From NCBI GenBank assembly GCA_023388015.1, contig JAEWHB010000230.1:1-18031 (forward strand): 18,031 nucleotides of DNA, given 5' to 3'. Position 1 is the stretch's first letter, and each line of letters begins with the position of its first letter. The notes beneath the pieces are model-generated. The model was given only the letters and a program-made list of their open reading frames with translations, made no database searches and was not told where the DNA came from. The DNA comes from Bacteroidota bacterium (GTDB lineage Bacteria > Bacteroidota > Bacteroidia > Flavobacteriales > Weeksellaceae). Below, piece by piece: positions 7,481-15,053 of the stretch. A program made the translations under genes and the position numbers.

Positions 7481-10400
7481 ATGAGGAAATTTTTATTTTA
7501 TCTGGTAGTTCTTTGTTTATCGTGGTCGAGCTACGGACAACTACTATCAGAGGATTTTGAAGGAACAACATTCCCCCCATCGGGTTGGACGTTGAATCAA
7601 ACAAACCCTAATGTAACTTGGTATCAACTTTCAGGGGGTGTAACTGGTTGGAACAGTGGTAAAACTGCTGCTGTTGATTATGATGATGTTTCAAACCAAG
7701 ATGAATGGTTAATTACGCCATCATTGGATTTGACATCTGCTACTAATCCTGAATTATCTTTTTCTATAGGGTACAGCTACTATTGGGCAGTATCTCCTGA
7801 AGATAATTATGATGTGCATGTTAAAGTTTCTACTGATAACGGGGTGTCATGGACTTCTATATGGGATGATACTCAAGAGCCTTCGTTCACTACGCCTTTC
7901 ATGAAAATTAATAAGCTATTGGATTTAACAGCTTTTGCGGGAGAGTCTAATGTGAAAATTGCTTTTCAATACATTGGGTTTGATGGAGCAGGGCTTTACT
8001 TGGATGATGTTGTAGTTGGAGAAGAATTACCAGTGAATTACTGTGAACCTACTGCTGCTAATGCAAATTGGGAATACATTACGAATGTGAATTTTGCAGG
8101 AATTAACAATGATACGACGGGAATAGCCGGTCTTAATGATTATACCAATCAGATTGCTGAAGTGACAGTAGGGGATACTGAGACGCTCTCAGTTACTATT
8201 AGCCCAGATGGATCTGATTATCTAACGGTATTTATCGATTGGAATCAAAATGGTTCATTCTTAGATGCAGGTGAAGCTTATGTTTTAGCTACTGATACAG
8301 ACGATGAGGGACCATTTACTGAAGATATTGAAATCCCTGCAGATGCTGTGCCTGGGGAAACACGAATGAGAGTAATGTTAAGATTTAGCGAAGCACCAGA
8401 ACCTTGTGGAAGCTATACCTTTGGTGAAATAGAAGATTATACAATTAATATTACAGAAGGTGCAACTGAGCCTGGTGACGAAACTTGTTTCACTCTGAAT
8501 CACCCAATTTTGCAAACTTTTGATGGTTCTTATTTTAAGTGGGATACTGGACAAGCGTCTGATACGACGATAGCTGGTTATCACTTTAATCCATATGCAT
8601 CAAACAGTAATCTTTCATTCTATTTTGGCTCCAATGGAGGAAGTGCGGTGTCATCTGCCGCAACCGGTACAGGCTGGTTGGTTTTGGAACCCGGCGATAT
8701 TGTAGGTCCAAACTCTGTGTTTAGCTCAGGGACGGGTACTGCGACAAATTGGATAGGTGGTGTAGACGGATACTTAGGTATCAGCTTCCCATGTGATGCT
8801 GGAACTTGTTATGGATATGCAAAATTAGTAACAACTGGACCAACAGGATTTCCTGCCACTTTAGTAGATTACTGTTTTGACCCAACAGGAGAAGCAGTTG
8901 TGATTCCAGGAAATGAAGAGCCAAGTGAACCAAACTGTGATCAATCAGTAGCAAGCAATGATTTGGAAAACGGAGGTCTTTTTGGAGGAGCAAATAATCA
9001 GCGATTAGCAGTTGACATTGTGGCAGTACCCAATTCATCTTTTGACTTACAACAAATTAAATTGAATATTGCTCAAGCTGCAGCACCTACCTATTTCAAT
9101 ATTATCATCCGTGAAGACGCCAACGGTTTACCTGGAAATGCTCTTCATACTTTAAATGATGTAGAAGTTGATAATACAGTAATGGTTGGAACCAACTTTG
9201 GTTTAACTTTCTACACCTATACATTTGATGTTTCTGCAGAGAATATTTCTCTTGATGGTGGAACAACCGGCGCAAGATATTGGATGGAAGTAGCAAGTGA
9301 TGCCGCAGGATGGGAATCAACTTTTGCTGATACTTATGATTTAAGAGGAGCTTTCTTTAATAATGTTAGTGGACAATGGAGAGTTGATGCGACTGAATAT
9401 GTTTATGAGTTAATCGGTGAGTGTACCGGAGAGCCAGCATGTCAGGAAATTACAGAATTCCCTTTCACTGAGACATTTGAGAATGATAGTTTCTCAAGAC
9501 TATGTTGGTCAAATGAGTATGTGGAATGGACAGCAGGTTGGTCTTATACAGCAGGTGCTCAGGGAGGAGTAATCACCACCGGTAACGGAGGAGAAGGATT
9601 GAATGCCAAGTTTGTAAGTAATGGTGATGATGAAGTTACCAAACTAGTGAGTCCTGTATTTAACTTAGATGGCTATACAGAAGCCAAATTGACTTTCTCA
9701 TATGCTCAGGAAGCATGGTTTGGTGATCAGAATGAGTTGAAAGTCTACTACCGTGTAGACGCTTCATCAGCTTGGGTTGAATTGGCACACTATGATTCAC
9801 AAGTTACTTCATGGACAGAAGTTGAATTAGATCTTCCTAACCCATCGGCTACTTATCAGATTGCTTTTGAAGGAATAGATAATTGGGGTCATGCAAGTGT
9901 GGTAGATGATGTTACAATTTCTGTAGAATCAGAAGAAGAGCCAGAAGAAGGATGTTTAGACGCTCCTTATGGGCAGTATCCAAGCAACATAGTTACCCCA
10001 TCTTGTTCTGGTACAATAGAAAATATTACAGGTGCAGCGTGGACAGGAGAGTTCTCTCTAGTTCAAGTTACTGCCGGTGTTGAATATATTTTCTCAAGTT
10101 CAATCACAACTGATTTCGTAACGATTGCTGATGAGAACGGAACTGTTGTCTATGCAGCGGGTACAGAAAGTGTAACTTGGACAGCTACTGCTGACGAAGT
10201 GATAAGAGTGTACTTACACCTTGATGAAGAATGTAATGCCATCAATTCCGGAACTCGTGCTAAACGAGTATTATGTGGAGAAGTTCCACCGGCACCAGAA
10301 AATGACGAGTGTGATGGTGCAATTGCTTTGTCTTGTGGAGATACTATGACAGGAAGCACACTTGGAGCAAATGATTCAGGTGGAAATACTTCCAATGATG

Positions 10401-11458
10401 TATTCTTTACATTTACAGGTAACGGAACAGAAGAATTGGTAACCATTTCACTTTGTGGATCTGATTACGATACAGTAGTTGCTGTTTATTCTGACTGTAC
10501 ACTTACAAATCAGATTGCTATGAATGACGACTCCGGAAACTGTCCAATGTTCCAATCAGAAGTATCATTCATATCAGACGGAACTTCTACTTATGTAATT
10601 TTGGTTGAAGGATATTCAGGATTCTTTGGAGATGAAGCTGGTGATTTTGAACTTACCGTAACTTGTGGAGAAGTTCCAGAACAGCCAGGTGAGCCAGATT
10701 TCCCTTGTTTCTTTGGTGATGGTCTAACTTCATCATTTGACAATGCATACAATATTGAAATGTCCAATGACTTCAGAAGTGCTGACGACTTCATCGTAGA
10801 AGAAGGAACTCAATTTACAATGCAACATATTACAATTGATACAAACCAACAGTCTGTTCCAGATAACGTTGTTATCTACATCAGAGAGGATAACGGAGGT
10901 TCTCCGGGTGCTGTGATTGAAACCATCAACACCGTGCCTACTTCTGCCACTGCTTATGCAGAAGCATTTAGTGATCCGATCTATCATATGACTTTTGATT
11001 TGGCAACTCCAATCGTATTGACCGAAGGAACTTATTGGTTAGATACCAAAATGAGTGCCCCAACCGGTGAAGTTGTATGGTGGTTAGCCACTTCCACAGG
11101 TTCGCATGGTTCAGTAGCTTACCAAAGTACTAATAATGGAGCAACTTGGGCTCCTAATGCTGACGGATTGAGCTTGGTGTTCTTCGTAGCAGGTGAATGT
11201 GAGACTTTGGGAATCAATGACCTGAATTCATTTGACTTCGCTTACTATCCAAACCCTGTGAAAGATGTATTGAACATTACAACTAAGAAAAATGTTGAAA
11301 ATGTTTCAGTATTTAACTTGGCAGGTCAGAAAGTACTTGGAAATGCAAAAGTTTCTAATGGTCAGATCAATGTATCTACATTGGCTACCGGAACTTATGT
11401 ATTCCGTGTAACTTTAGAAGATGGTCAAGTTGAAACCTTTAAGATCATTAAAAAATAA
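7481..11458 (+). CDS. Large modular T9SS-exported surface protein
   Basis: 1325-residue secreted protein. Residues 1-20 form a Sec signal peptide, with cleavage likely around SYGQ. Next come a choice-of-anchor J/cleaved-adhesin type beta-sandwich (about 22-180, from LSEDFEG to LYLDDVVVG) and a GEVED-like domain (about 188-325, with FIDWNQNGSFLDAGE and FGEIEDY). An unassigned beta domain (335-475) follows. Domain A (487-648) is followed by a second anchor-J-like domain (655-815), a beta domain (825-932) and a PPC-like beta domain (940-1062). Domain B (1075-1240) resembles domain A. Residues 1243-1325 are a type A T9SS sorting domain (YYPNPVKDVLNI, VSVFNLAGQKV, TGTYVFRV). Short Pro/Glu-rich linkers followed by a cysteine separate the modules. 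No catalytic motif is visible, so an adhesive or structural role is likely. It is a single gene between men genes, with its own terminator. Confidence 0.9.
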   Translation: MRKFLFYLVVLCLSWSSYGQLLSEDFEGTTFPPSGWTLNQTNPNVTWYQLSGGVTGWNSGKTAAVDYDDVSNQDEWLITPSLDLTSATNPELSFSIGYSYYWAVSPEDNYDVHVKVSTDNGVSWTSIWDDTQEPSFTTPFMKINKLLDLTAFAGESNVKIAFQYIGFDGAGLYLDDVVVGEELPVNYCEPTAANANWEYITNVNFAGINNDTTGIAGLNDYTNQIAEVTVGDTETLSVTISPDGSDYLTVFIDWNQNGSFLDAGEAYVLATDTDDEGPFTEDIEIPADAVPGETRMRVMLRFSEAPEPCGSYTFGEIEDYTINITEGATEPGDETCFTLNHPILQTFDGSYFKWDTGQASDTTIAGYHFNPYASNSNLSFYFGSNGGSAVSSAATGTGWLVLEPGDIVGPNSVFSSGTGTATNWIGGVDGYLGISFPCDAGTCYGYAKLVTTGPTGFPATLVDYCFDPTGEAVVIPGNEEPSEPNCDQSVASNDLENGGLFGGANNQRLAVDIVAVPNSSFDLQQIKLNIAQAAAPTYFNIIIREDANGLPGNALHTLNDVEVDNTVMVGTNFGLTFYTYTFDVSAENISLDGGTTGARYWMEVASDAAGWESTFADTYDLRGAFFNNVSGQWRVDATEYVYELIGECTGEPACQEITEFPFTETFENDSFSRLCWSNEYVEWTAGWSYTAGAQGGVITTGNGGEGLNAKFVSNGDDEVTKLVSPVFNLDGYTEAKLTFSYAQEAWFGDQNELKVYYRVDASSAWVELAHYDSQVTSWTEVELDLPNPSATYQIAFEGIDNWGHASVVDDVTISVESEEEPEEGCLDAPYGQYPSNIVTPSCSGTIENITGAAWTGEFSLVQVTAGVEYIFSSSITTDFVTIADENGTVVYAAGTESVTWTATADEVIRVYLHLDEECNAINSGTRAKRVLCGEVPPAPENDECDGAIALSCGDTMTGSTLGANDSGGNTSNDVFFTFTGNGTEELVTISLCGSDYDTVVAVYSDCTLTNQIAMNDDSGNCPMFQSEVSFISDGTSTYVILVEGYSGFFGDEAGDFELTVTCGEVPEQPGEPDFPCFFGDGLTSSFDNAYNIEMSNDFRSADDFIVEEGTQFTMQHITIDTNQQSVPDNVVIYIREDNGGSPGAVIETINTVPTSATAYAEAFSDPIYHMTFDLATPIVLTEGTYWLDTKMSAPTGEVVWWLATSTGSHGSVAYQSTNNGATWAPNADGLSLVFFVAGECETLGINDLNSFDFAYYPNPVKDVLNITTKKNVENVSVFNLAGQKVLGNAKVSNGQINVSTLATGTYVFRVTLEDGQVETFKIIKK

Positions 11459-11481
11459 TTCACTGAATTATTATTAATAAC

Positions 11482-11519
11482 AAGCCCCGTCTCAGCTTAG
11501 CCGAGACGGGGCTTTTTTT
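11482..11519 (+). terminator. Intrinsic terminator of the T9SS surface-protein gene
   Basis: A perfect 12-bp stem, AAGCCCCGTCTC (11482-11493) paired with GAGACGGGGCTT (11503-11514), encloses the 9-nt loop AGCTTAGCC. A run of seven T (11513-11519) follows. It begins 23 nt after the stop at 11458. The T-run is only on the plus-strand side, so it acts for the surface-protein gene. Confidence 0.93.
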
Positions 11520-11530
11520 ATGAGTTTAAC

Positions 11531-11573
11531 TAAAATAAAAATTCCCGTTTCGGCTTAGCAGAAACGGGAATTT
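11531..11573 (-). terminator. Intrinsic terminator of the minus-strand menA/UPF0173 unit
   Basis: A perfect 13-bp stem (11539-11551 with 11561-11573) encloses the 9-nt loop GGCTTAGCA (plus strand). Read on the minus strand, the hairpin is followed by the T-rich tract TTTTTATTTTA (11541-11531). It starts 22 nt after the UPF0173 stop, so it should end transcription from the right. It closely resembles the neighbouring plus-strand terminator. Confidence 0.88.
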
Positions 11574-11595
11574 GCTTTATAAAAATTTTGTCAAA

Positions 11596-12276
11596 TTAAA
11601 CTTCCAATGATTTTCCGATTTCCAGTAAAATCAATTCCTTTCCTTTTGATGAGAAAAAAGATTTAGCATTTTCATGATCGATTTTAATCGGTGGAAAAGT
11701 ATCAAAATGATAACCCAAAACTTTGTTACACTCTACAAAATCACTTGCCAAACAAGCATCCTCAAACCCCATAGTGAAATGATCACCAACCGGGAAAATA
11801 GCCAAATCAAGTTGTCCGATGGTTTCCGGGATCAATTTCATTTCATAAGTCAGGGAAGTGTCGCCCGCGATGTAAATTCGCTTGCCGTTTGCTTCCAAAA
11901 CATATCCGTTTGGGTTTCCACCATAAGTGCCGTCAGAAAACGAACTCGAATGAAAAGCAATCGTGGATTTAATCATAATTCCGTCAAATTCGGCTTTTCC
12001 GCCCGTATTCATTCCCACCACATTGAAACCTTTGTTGCCGTAATAATAAGACATTTCGGCATTGCAAATAATCGTAGCGCCGGTTCGCCAAGCAATGGCT
12101 TCCACATCCAAAACGTGATCCTGATGCGCATGGGTCAATAAAATATAATCTGCTTTTAAAGTATCAATGTTTATATGCTTCGCTAATTCATTAGCCGAAA
12201 TAAATGGATCTACAATTATATGTTTTCCGTTTGCCTCAATTCCCAGACTGGCATGTCCTAAATAAGTAACTTTCAT
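11596..12276 (-). CDS. UPF0173 family metal-dependent hydrolase
   Basis: 226-residue cytoplasmic metallo-beta-lactamase-fold protein of the UPF0173 group. Metal-ligand motifs: H8 in YLGHAS, HAHQDH (49-54), H109 in IAFHSS, D139 in AGDTSLT, and H190 in GYHFDTFPPI, the C-terminal signature of this family. The family is annotated as a metal-dependent hydrolase; no physiological substrate is established that I know of. It is the last gene of the minus-strand run, 28 nt downstream of menA, and is followed 22 nt later by a strong terminator. Only a degenerate -7-like sequence lies before it, so it is probably read from the menA transcript. Confidence 0.92.
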   Translation of the reverse strand: MKVTYLGHASLGIEANGKHIIVDPFISANELAKHINIDTLKADYILLTHAHQDHVLDVEAIAWRTGATIICNAEMSYYYGNKGFNVVGMNTGGKAEFDGIMIKSTIAFHSSSFSDGTYGGNPNGYVLEANGKRIYIAGDTSLTYEMKLIPETIGQLDLAIFPVGDHFTMGFEDACLASDFVECNKVLGYHFDTFPPIKIDHENAKSFFSSKGKELILLEIGKSLEV

Positions 12277-12304
12277 TTTTCAAATTTTTAATTAATTCTA
12301 ATTC

Positions 12305-13198
12305 CTAAAAAATTAAACCAAATCCTAAAATTAATGAAAAAGCCAGCGTCAACAAAGCTACTTTCTTTAATTCTTTGTCGAGCAATCGAGGTTCCGAAGT
12401 TTTAAAAATCGTTTTGACCAAAAGAATTGCAGGTATTAATAACGCCAAAAACAGAAACCTGAACCATTCGGTCTTACCAATTTCGAATAAATAAATACTA
12501 CCTAAAATGAAAGGAGAAATAATCAAAAAAGCTTGATAAATTTTAGCCTTTTCAAAACCCATTCGAAGCGGCAATGTCAGCTTTCCGGCTTTTCGGTCCG
12601 TTTCGATATCCCGCATATTGTTTAAATTCAGAACGGCCGTACTCAAAAATCCGATGGCTGCGGCAGGTAAAAAGATAGAAATTTCAATGGTTTGATGTTG
12701 GTAAAGCGTATAACTTCCCCAAACAGAAATAATTCCGAAGAAAATAAATACAAAAATATCGCCCATTCCGGCATATCCGTAAGCACTTTTTCCCACTGTA
12801 TAACGAATCGCTGCCCATACACAAGCAAAAGTCAAGAAAATAAAAAGCAGTGCCCAACCGAAATTCTCCCGAAACGAAATGAAAATCAGTAAGAATGCAG
12901 TAATTGCCGATAAAATACTGAAAATTACCACCGCATTTTTCATTTGCTTCGCCGAAATTTTGCCTGAAGCCACCGCCCGTTTTTCCCCGATTCTTTCCGC
13001 ATCGGTTCCGCGGATTCCATCGCCATAATCATTGGCATAATTCGATAAAACTTGTAAAAATAAAGTTGTTAAAAACGCAAGAATAAAAATTCCCCAGTTC
13101 CAGTGTCCTTCGGACAAAGCAATCAGCGAACCCAGAATAATTCCGCTGATGGACAAAGGCAAAGTCCGAAGTCGTGCGGCAGCAATCCATTTTTTCAT
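12305..13198 (-). CDS. menA: 1,4-Dihydroxy-2-naphthoate polyprenyltransferase MenA
   Basis: UbiA-superfamily integral membrane enzyme that attaches the polyprenyl chain to 1,4-dihydroxy-2-naphthoate, giving demethylmenaquinone. It has 297 residues and about eight or nine hydrophobic helices. The two Mg-diphosphate motifs are present: NYANDYGDGIRGTD (53-66), followed by the MenA-typical GEKRAVASG (71-79), and NNMRDIETDRKAGK (193-206). Together they separate MenA from UbiA proper. It lies 62 nt downstream of the MFS gene, across a long palindrome, and 28 nt upstream of UPF0173. A perfect -7 box stands only 6 nt before its ATG. The menC-menE operon lies on the far side of the T9SS gene. Confidence 0.94.
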   Translation of the reverse strand: MKKWIAAARLRTLPLSISGIILGSLIALSEGHWNWGIFILAFLTTLFLQVLSNYANDYGDGIRGTDAERIGEKRAVASGKISAKQMKNAVVIFSILSAITAFLLIFISFRENFGWALLFIFLTFACVWAAIRYTVGKSAYGYAGMGDIFVFIFFGIISVWGSYTLYQHQTIEISIFLPAAAIGFLSTAVLNLNNMRDIETDRKAGKLTLPLRMGFEKAKIYQAFLIISPFILGSIYLFEIGKTEWFRFLFLALLIPAILLVKTIFKTSEPRLLDKELKKVALLTLAFSLILGFGLIF

Positions 13199-13204
13199 AG
13201 GTTA

Positions 13205-13212
13205 CAAAGATA
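13205..13212 (-). promoter_or_regulatory. Candidate -7 box immediately before menA
   Basis: Minus-strand TATCTTTG fits TAnnTTTG exactly and ends 6 nt before the menA ATG. Transcription would start at or within a few bases of the start codon, so the mRNA would be leaderless or nearly so. No convincing -33 TTTG is seen at 17-23 nt, which lowers confidence. Confidence 0.35.
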
Positions 13213-13221
13213 CATATTTCC

Positions 13222-13258
13222 TTAGCCCTAACAGGGTTTTAAACCTTGTGAGGGCTAA
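13222..13258. repeat. 37-nt near-perfect palindrome between the MFS gene and menA
   Basis: Arms TTAGCCCT (13222-13229) and AGGGCTAA (13251-13258) enclose a second inverted repeat, ACAGGGTTT (13231-13239) with AAACCTTGT (13241-13249). Base i pairs with base 13280-i throughout, except one A/G mismatch (13230/13250) and one G.T wobble (13234/13246). It lies in the 62-nt gap after the MFS stop. No T-run follows on either strand, so it is not a standard intrinsic terminator. It may be a copy of a dispersed intergenic palindrome. Confidence 0.8.
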
Positions 13259-13260
13259 AT

Positions 13261-14511
13261 TTATTCCAATCTAACCCAACGAATGGCTTTAATCGAAATG
13301 GCAATGACAATTACCGTTATGATTGTCATCGTTCCACCAAATAAAATCGCCGGAACAAGTCCCAATAAACTCGCTGCGACACCACTTTCAAAAGCACCCA
13401 GCTCGTTGGAACTGCTCACGAAAATGCTGTTTACCGAAGAAACTCTTCCTTTGAGATGTTCGGGTGTTTTGAATTGTAAAATACTTTGGCGAATGACCAT
13501 GGAAACCGCATCAAAAGCGCCTCCAATCATCAGCACACCAAAAGATAGGTAAATGTTTTTTGAGAGTCCGAATACGATGATGCAAACTCCAAACATAGCT
13601 ACGCTTCCAAGTAATTTGAACCCGACCCGGCTTTTTAAAAGGGGAAGAGAAGAAAGAAAAAAGAGCATCACGAGCGATCCGATTCCGTGCGCCGAACGCA
13701 ACCATCCAAATTCGACGGAACCCGCATTCAGAACTTTTTCCACCACAGCGGGCAACAGAGATTCGGCTCCGCCAAAGAAAACCGCAAACATATCGAGTGT
13801 CAAAACGGCCAGAATAATAGGCGTTGCCAGAATGAATTTAAATCCTTCTTTGATTCTTTGAATGGAAGTTTCACCCTCGATCAAGTCTTCTTCCGGAACG
13901 GGTTTGGGGGAAATTCTTAAAATCATAATCATGGAAACACACATCAAAGCGAAAGCAGTTCCCACAGCGGCTTCGATTCCAAAAGCAGCCAAAATAACTC
14001 CACCGGCCAAAGGGCCGAGAACTGAACCAATCATAAAGGCCGATGAACTCAGCGGAATTGCCTTTTCGTAGTTTTCCTTTCGCACGACTTGCGCCAAAAG
14101 CGAGAAAACTGCCGGTCCGCTGAAAGCTCTGGTAAGTCCCAAAATAAAGAATGCAAAATAGCAAAGTGCCAGATAAACAGTGGTTCCTACTTTTTCCTGA
14201 ATGCCAGGGAAATTGACAATCATCAGAACAAAAGAAGCCAACATAAAGGAACCAATGGCTCGCACGATGACCTTTCGTTTGTCGAGTCGGTCCACGAGCT
14301 GTCCGGCATAAAAAGCAGTGAATAAAATGGGTGCGAATTCAAATAATCCGATTAATCCCAAATAAATTTCTTTTTGGGTAATTCGGAATATTTCAAAAGC
14401 CACGGAAGTACTTTGAATGAACAAAGCGAAAATCAGTGAAAATCTGAGAAAAATAAAGGCAACGAATTCCTTGTTTTTCCAAACCGATGGAATCTTTGGA
14501 GTTTCCTGCAT
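13261..14511 (-). CDS. MFS transporter, MFS_3/EntS-like exporter type
   Basis: 416-residue major facilitator with about twelve hydrophobic helices. The loop 2-3 signature is present as GQLVDRLDKRKVI (70-82), and the second half has a related RSILQFKTPEHLKGRVSSV stretch. Overall it looks like the MFS_3 group, which includes the enterobactin exporter EntS and many uncharacterised drug or metabolite exporters. The substrate cannot be told from sequence, and no siderophore genes are nearby. It starts only 11 nt after the YoeB-like toxin stop and so could be read from the toxin-antitoxin promoter. A 37-nt palindrome lies between it and menA. Confidence 0.88.
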   Translation of the reverse strand: MQETPKIPSVWKNKEFVAFIFLRFSLIFALFIQSTSVAFEIFRITQKEIYLGLIGLFEFAPILFTAFYAGQLVDRLDKRKVIVRAIGSFMLASFVLMIVNFPGIQEKVGTTVYLALCYFAFFILGLTRAFSGPAVFSLLAQVVRKENYEKAIPLSSSAFMIGSVLGPLAGGVILAAFGIEAAVGTAFALMCVSMIMILRISPKPVPEEDLIEGETSIQRIKEGFKFILATPIILAVLTLDMFAVFFGGAESLLPAVVEKVLNAGSVEFGWLRSAHGIGSLVMLFFLSSLPLLKSRVGFKLLGSVAMFGVCIIVFGLSKNIYLSFGVLMIGGAFDAVSMVIRQSILQFKTPEHLKGRVSSVNSIFVSSSNELGAFESGVAASLLGLVPAILFGGTMTIITVIVIAISIKAIRWVRLE

Positions 14512-14522
14512 TTAATTGAACT

Positions 14523-14789
14523 TTAGTAATGCCCTAAAACGGAAAGAATATGGATTGTTTTGGATTCTTCATCTATCTGATAAACTAAACGATCTTTTTT
14601 GTTGATTCTCCTGGACCATTTTCCACTTAGTTCATGCTTCAGTTGTTCAGGTTTTCCCGTTCCGGAGGTCGGATGTTCCTGTAATTCTTCGAGTAATTTT
14701 GCAACTTTTTTATAAGAAGAAATATCGCTTTTTTTCAATTCAAGCAAATCTCTTATAGCCCGTTCCGAAAATTCTAGCTCATAAAGCAT
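14523..14789 (-). CDS. Txe/YoeB family mRNA-interferase toxin
   Basis: 88-residue RelE-superfamily toxin. The C-terminal two thirds carry the YoeB signature GKPEQLKHELSGKWSRRINKKDRLVYQID. The catalytic residues of E. coli YoeB (E46, R65, H83) align with E48, R67 and H87, and the protein ends GHY where YoeB ends YHY, so it should be active as a ribosome-dependent endoribonuclease. Its ATG lies inside the end of the antitoxin gene (11-nt overlap), the usual arrangement for coupled production. YoeB's usual partner is YefM; here the partner is a DUF2683-type protein. Confidence 0.93.
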   Translation of the reverse strand: MLYELEFSERAIRDLLELKKSDISSYKKVAKLLEELQEHPTSGTGKPEQLKHELSGKWSRRINKKDRLVYQIDEESKTIHILSVLGHY

Positions 14790-14988
14790 TTAAAAAAGCT
14801 TTTAATTCTTCTTTTGTTTTAATCCTTGTGCTTTTACCATCTCTGATTTGCTGCTCAGATTCTTTAATCTTAGCCACAAATTCAGGATCGTAAGGGCTGG
14901 GTTCAAAAGGAATATTAAAAGCTTCTAAAAAATTCTGAAGCGCTTCCCTTTGTTTTTTGCTTTTCGGATGAATTATAATCGATTCCAT
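14779..14988 (-). CDS. Antitoxin of the YoeB-like toxin, DUF2683-like
   Basis: 69-residue protein directly upstream of, and overlapping, the toxin gene. It begins MESIIIHPKSKKQREAL, has SPYDPEFVAKIKESEQQI in the middle and ends DGKSTRIKTKEELKAFLNAL. This layout matches my memory of the DUF2683 family, which is common in Bacteroidota next to RelE/YoeB toxins. It is predicted to be mostly helical, with a lysine-rich C-terminal half. No ribbon-helix-helix, HTH or Phd/YefM fold is obvious, so how it binds DNA, if it does, is unclear. The start codon is the ATG at 14988, 4 nt after a consensus -7 box. Confidence 0.82.
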   Translation of the reverse strand: MESIIIHPKSKKQREALQNFLEAFNIPFEPSPYDPEFVAKIKESEQQIRDGKSTRIKTKEELKAFLNAL

Positions 14989-14992
14989 AGCA

Positions 14993-15000
14993 CAAATTTA
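14993..15000 (-). promoter_or_regulatory. Candidate -7 box abutting the toxin-antitoxin start codon
   Basis: Minus-strand TAAATTTG matches TAnnTTTG exactly and is followed by only 4 nt (TGCT) before the antitoxin ATG, predicting a leaderless transcript. No good -33 TTTG is seen at 17-23 nt. The 65-nt gap 14989-15053 holds nothing else recognisable. Confidence 0.4.
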
Positions 15001-15053
15001 AGAATTTGAATTTAACTAAGTGATATTTATCAGAAATCTGAAAACTTCAAATT

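Noticed and set aside
8781..9320. Minus-strand open frames of 71-85 codons inside the T9SS gene
   Set aside because: Leu/His-rich translations without family likeness, lying opposite a well-supported coding frame; they are shadows of its codon pattern.
12281..12290. -7 box before the UPF0173 gene
   Set aside because: The sequence is TA-N4-TTTG, two bases too long, so it does not fit TAnnTTTG.
13283..14325. Several plus-strand frames of 69-102 codons opposite the MFS gene
   Set aside because: They are antisense to a clear twelve-helix transporter, show no recognisable domain and have no start context or promoter.
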